A DNA stretch of 64,000 nucleotides from Aquimonas sp. (GTDB taxonomy: Bacteria > Pseudomonadota > Gammaproteobacteria > Xanthomonadales > Xanthomonadaceae): assembly GCA_022241605.1 (NCBI GenBank), contig JAKOMQ010000002.1:62001-126000 (forward strand), written 5' to 3'. Positions 62,901-64,000 of the stretch are shown one piece after another. Position numbers and translations under genes: made by a program. Each line of letters opens with the position of its first letter. Positions within the stretch are counted from its first letter, which is position 1. Under the pieces are notes generated by a model. It did no database searches. It was not told the DNA's origin and saw only the letters and a program-made list of their open reading frames with translations.

Positions 62901-63443
62901 CCGGCCGACGCCACAGTCACCTCCGAGGCACGCACCGCGCCCAGCCTTGAGCCCGCAGCCGTAGCGGCGACTGCGGAGGTCGCCCCACCGCAAGCCGCGA
63001 CCGGGGTGGACACTGCGCTATCCGCCCCTGCACCTGCTGCGGCGGCCCAGCCGCACGTCACCGCGCGCGAGGAGGCCGCTGAGGTCTACGCCGAGCCTGC
63101 GGCCGAAGCTCCTGCTGCCCCGGAGAGTCCAGCGGATCCGGTGGCTCCGGCTGCAGACCAGGCTGCTGCTTCGGAGTCTGCTGCTTCGGAGGCTGCTGCT
63201 TCGGAGGCTGCTGCTGCTCCGGAGAGTTCCGCTGCTCCAGAGGCTCCCGCCGCTGACGAGGCTCCTGCTGCTCCCAAGCCGCCTGCGGTTGCGGCGGAAG
63301 ATCCGGCTGCCGACAGCAAGGCCGGTTCCCAGGATTCCGAGCCAGAGGGCTCTCCCGTCAGCGCAGCGGAGGACGCAGCGGACACTCCAGCGGCGACGCG
63401 CAACGATTCGGAAGATCCGCCGCGCCAGGAGCGACTGATCTAA
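59910..63443 (+). CDS. rne: Ribonuclease E
   Basis: Essential endoribonuclease that starts mRNA decay and matures rRNA and tRNA. The 1177-residue protein has the S1 domain (about 37-120), 5' sensor and catalytic core with Asp301 (TAVDVNS) and Asp344 (VVVDFIDM), matching E. coli Asp303/Asp346, and the zinc-link CPRCHG with Cys402 and Cys405. After residue ~520 the protein is disordered. A short amphipathic segment [15 protein letters not shown] at 573-587 sits where E. coli has its membrane-targeting helix. Arg-rich patches at ~600-650 and 765-779 should bind RNA. The last 400 residues are Ala/Glu/Pro-rich, with tandem repeats near 63163-63207, and have no recognisable degradosome scaffold motif. 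Confidence 0.95.
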   Translation: MKRMLINATQQEELRVAIVDGQSLYDIDIEQPAQEQKKSNIYKGRITRLEPSLEAAFVEYGGDRHGFLPLKEISRDYFLPGTDASKHGIKELLKEGQEVVVQVDKEERGNKGAALTTFISLAGRYMVLMPNSPRAGGVSRRIEGEDRQALKEAMDKLNIPDDMGIIIRTAGVGRDAEELQWDLDYLLQVWRAITDAALGKPAAFLIYQESRLIVRALRDYLRNDIGEILIDTEAMYQEARDFVEQVMPQNLRKLKHYQDSIPLFNRYQIESQIENAYERQVRLPSGGSIVIDQTEALTAVDVNSARATKGGDIEETAFNTNLEAADEVARQLRLRDLGGLVVVDFIDMESSRHQREVEERLKNALKHDRARVQVGRISRFGLLEMSRQRLRPSLGESSQLVCPRCHGHGRMRSVESLSLSILRLVEEQAMKDNTAQVLVQAPHEIANFLLNEKRRGLLEVEQRHEVPVIIVADEQMETPHFNVQRLRDGELAEETAKPSYYRTSPRKQEVHALTRANLNIPPPPAVRAVKPATPAPVREEREEREEAPVARAEAPRQVAPQQRPSAPAAPAAGGFWGKLKTILGFGGAEAAPAEGRRESRDGKPNRDSRRPERPERNEARGERQDGRGGRGGKGEDRNEGGRRRERGNRGEQPTKAEPQQQRQEQPRKQAEAVAKAGERTERPQEKPRDKNQERQQDKAERRERTPAGAQAKPAEAVDPALAAEAAVAAAAAAAAAATAANADAPALTSEETAAAAEAGAEASGGRRRRGRRGGRRRRREGAPNGSEEALGLDEPAEGEDEINELDQATDSESVTETIEAQAAFGADEDADADLSVQAPEAPARGEAPPFVPSPLPRSAQAAEAAAQSQAESAGEPRDTSPPAPRVRAPRAARAAATAVAGSAESDGAAPLAHEATEASAAPADAGPMASANADTPAAPATPDALPAPVPDAPRVPAETADRPTARQDLAQAEADSPAAAETELTAIAKAQDAEAGAPADATVTSEARTAPSLEPAAVAATAEVAPPQAATGVDTALSAPAPAAAAQPHVTAREEAAEVYAEPAAEAPAAPESPADPVAPAADQAAASESAASEAAASEAAAAPESSAAPEAPAADEAPAAPKPPAVAAEDPAADSKAGSQDSEPEGSPVSAAEDAADTPAATRNDSEDPPRQERLI
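63163..63207 (+). repeat. Tandem 15-bp repeat within rne
   Basis: Three consecutive copies of a 15-base unit CTGCTGCTTCGGAGK, encoding the repeated AASEA pattern of the RNase E tail. Around 63100-63290 alanine is encoded mainly by GCT, against GCC/GCG elsewhere, so the stretch looks expanded recently by slippage. Confidence 0.8.
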
Positions 63444-63475
63444 GCAGAGGCTGAAGATCCAGGTTCTGCAGGATA

Positions 63476-63526
63476 GTGTTCAGCGGCCGCGGGCCCGGCG
63501 CCGCCGGAGTCGCGGCCTCTGAACAC
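63476..63526 (+). terminator. Large stem-loop downstream of rne
   Basis: A 16-bp inverted repeat (63476-63491 with 63511-63526, 15 of 16 paired) with a 19-base GC-rich loop, 33 bases after the rne stop. There is no T-run, so Rho-independent termination is not certain; it could also protect the rne 3' end. Confidence 0.5.
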
Positions 63527-63960
63527 GACCGGCCTGGGTTACCCGGCGTTGCTACCCGACAGAGCAGCCCTGCATACGGCGGCTCGCCGCCGCGCAGCAC
63601 GCGCACGCTGATACGTCGGCACGCCCGCGCGAGGGCGCTCTGGGCAGCGCGCGAAAACGCGGGACGCTCCGGCGAGCCTTTCGCTGGGCGGCAGCGACAC
63701 TGTGCGACGGGTGAGCTCCATGGAGCTCGGCCAGCCCAGCCAGTGGCGGCAAACCTCGCCAAAGGTGCTGCCGTCGCGCGTGTCAGGGCGAGGGCCGCAG
63801 GCCGCGCGAACAGTGCAGTGTCCCCTGCGTGTAGACGGCGGCCTCACGGCTGGCGCATCCGCACGTGTGCGGGTGAACATCCCCGCGGAAAGAGCCTGTC
63901 CGCACAGGACTGCAGCGCAGCTCCACCTTCACTCGACGCCGCTGTCTGCACGCTTGCGGC
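63527..63960. other. Gene-free stretch after rne
   Basis: No frame here has the third-position GC bias or family resemblance of a gene, and no tRNA or RNase P RNA pattern was recognised. The one notable feature is a perfect 16-bp palindrome at 63713-63728 (GAGCTCCA / TGGAGCTC). Confidence 0.45.
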
Positions 63961-64000
63961 ATGCGCATGCCCCTGTCGCTTTGCTTCCTGTGCCTGCTGA
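63961..64000 (+). CDS. Possible start of an exported protein (truncated by window end)
   Basis: An ATG at 63961 opens a frame reading MRMPLSLCFLCLL to the window edge: one arginine followed by hydrophobic residues with cysteines, as in a signal peptide. No strong ribosome site precedes it and only 13 codons are visible, so this is tentative. Confidence 0.3.
   Translation, partial: MRMPLSLCFLCLL

Noticed and set aside
60537-62993. 818-codon minus-strand frame opposite rne
   Set aside because: Antisense to RNase E; Gly/Arg/Leu-rich low complexity mirrors the Ala/Glu repeats of the real gene.
63444-63960. RNase P RNA or another structured RNA after rne
   Set aside because: Conserved rnpB core sequences are not visible; only one stem-loop and a palindrome were found.

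Overview
The window is a high-GC, densely coding piece of a gammaproteobacterial chromosome. Gene content and order point to the Lysobacterales (Xanthomonadales): phoB-phoR-ppk-ppx in one strand-wise run; the block tRNA-Pro/Arg/His/Lys/Leu, tig, clpP, clpX, lon, hupB, tRNA-Val, tRNA-Asp, ppiD; rluC divergent from rne; and short intergenic repeats built of GGGATTG-like units. Genus cannot be fixed from the sequence alone. It reads as core chromosome: no phage, plasmid, integrase, CRISPR array or complete insertion sequence was found.

Layout. 1-9.7 kb: 3' end of an ABC exporter, the phosphate/polyphosphate operon phoB-phoR-ppk-ppx with a candidate Pho box, a BepA-like M48 protease, pxpA and tRNA-Ser. 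9.7-12.7 kb: two divergent genes for secreted zinc metalloproteases. 12.8-20 kb: a tightly packed run relA, methyltransferase, rnhA, dnaQ, Ser/Thr kinase, preceded by a large secreted protein of unknown function. 20.2-28 kb: M15 peptidase, DUF2062 membrane protein, exported amidohydrolase, glycine-zipper protein, alpha/beta hydrolase divergent from gloB-mltD, then fabI. 28-38 kb: ppiD, two tRNAs, hupB, lon, clpX, clpP, tig and five tRNAs, a protein-quality-control island. 38-43.7 kb: MoxR ATPase with its VWA partner, a TlpA-like thioredoxin, a YihY membrane protein, a TorF-type porin and a small exported protein. 43.7-55.3 kb: hrpA, dps, a two-gene c-di-GMP unit and an RND pump with its adaptor. 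55.5-64 kb: nfuA, phhB, a CPBP-like membrane protein, an inverted-repeat element, rluC, and rne with a 646-base leader; the window ends in what may be the first codons of another exported protein.

Most genes are recognisable housekeeping functions. The more unusual material is a shared tail motif, FR-[NS]-[GS]-FE, in three exported proteins (at the C-terminus of both secreted proteases and inside the third protein); a eukaryotic-like kinase whose start overlaps the stop of dnaQ; a methanogen-output-domain-like protein coupled to a PAS-GGDEF-EAL enzyme; a CPBP-type membrane protein lacking the expected glutamates; a 167-bp element with 23-bp inverted ends; gloB using an apparent TTG start that shares a base with the divergent start codon; and hairpins built into the stop regions of nfuA and hrpA. 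All functional statements are from motif recognition and gene order; no database search was run.
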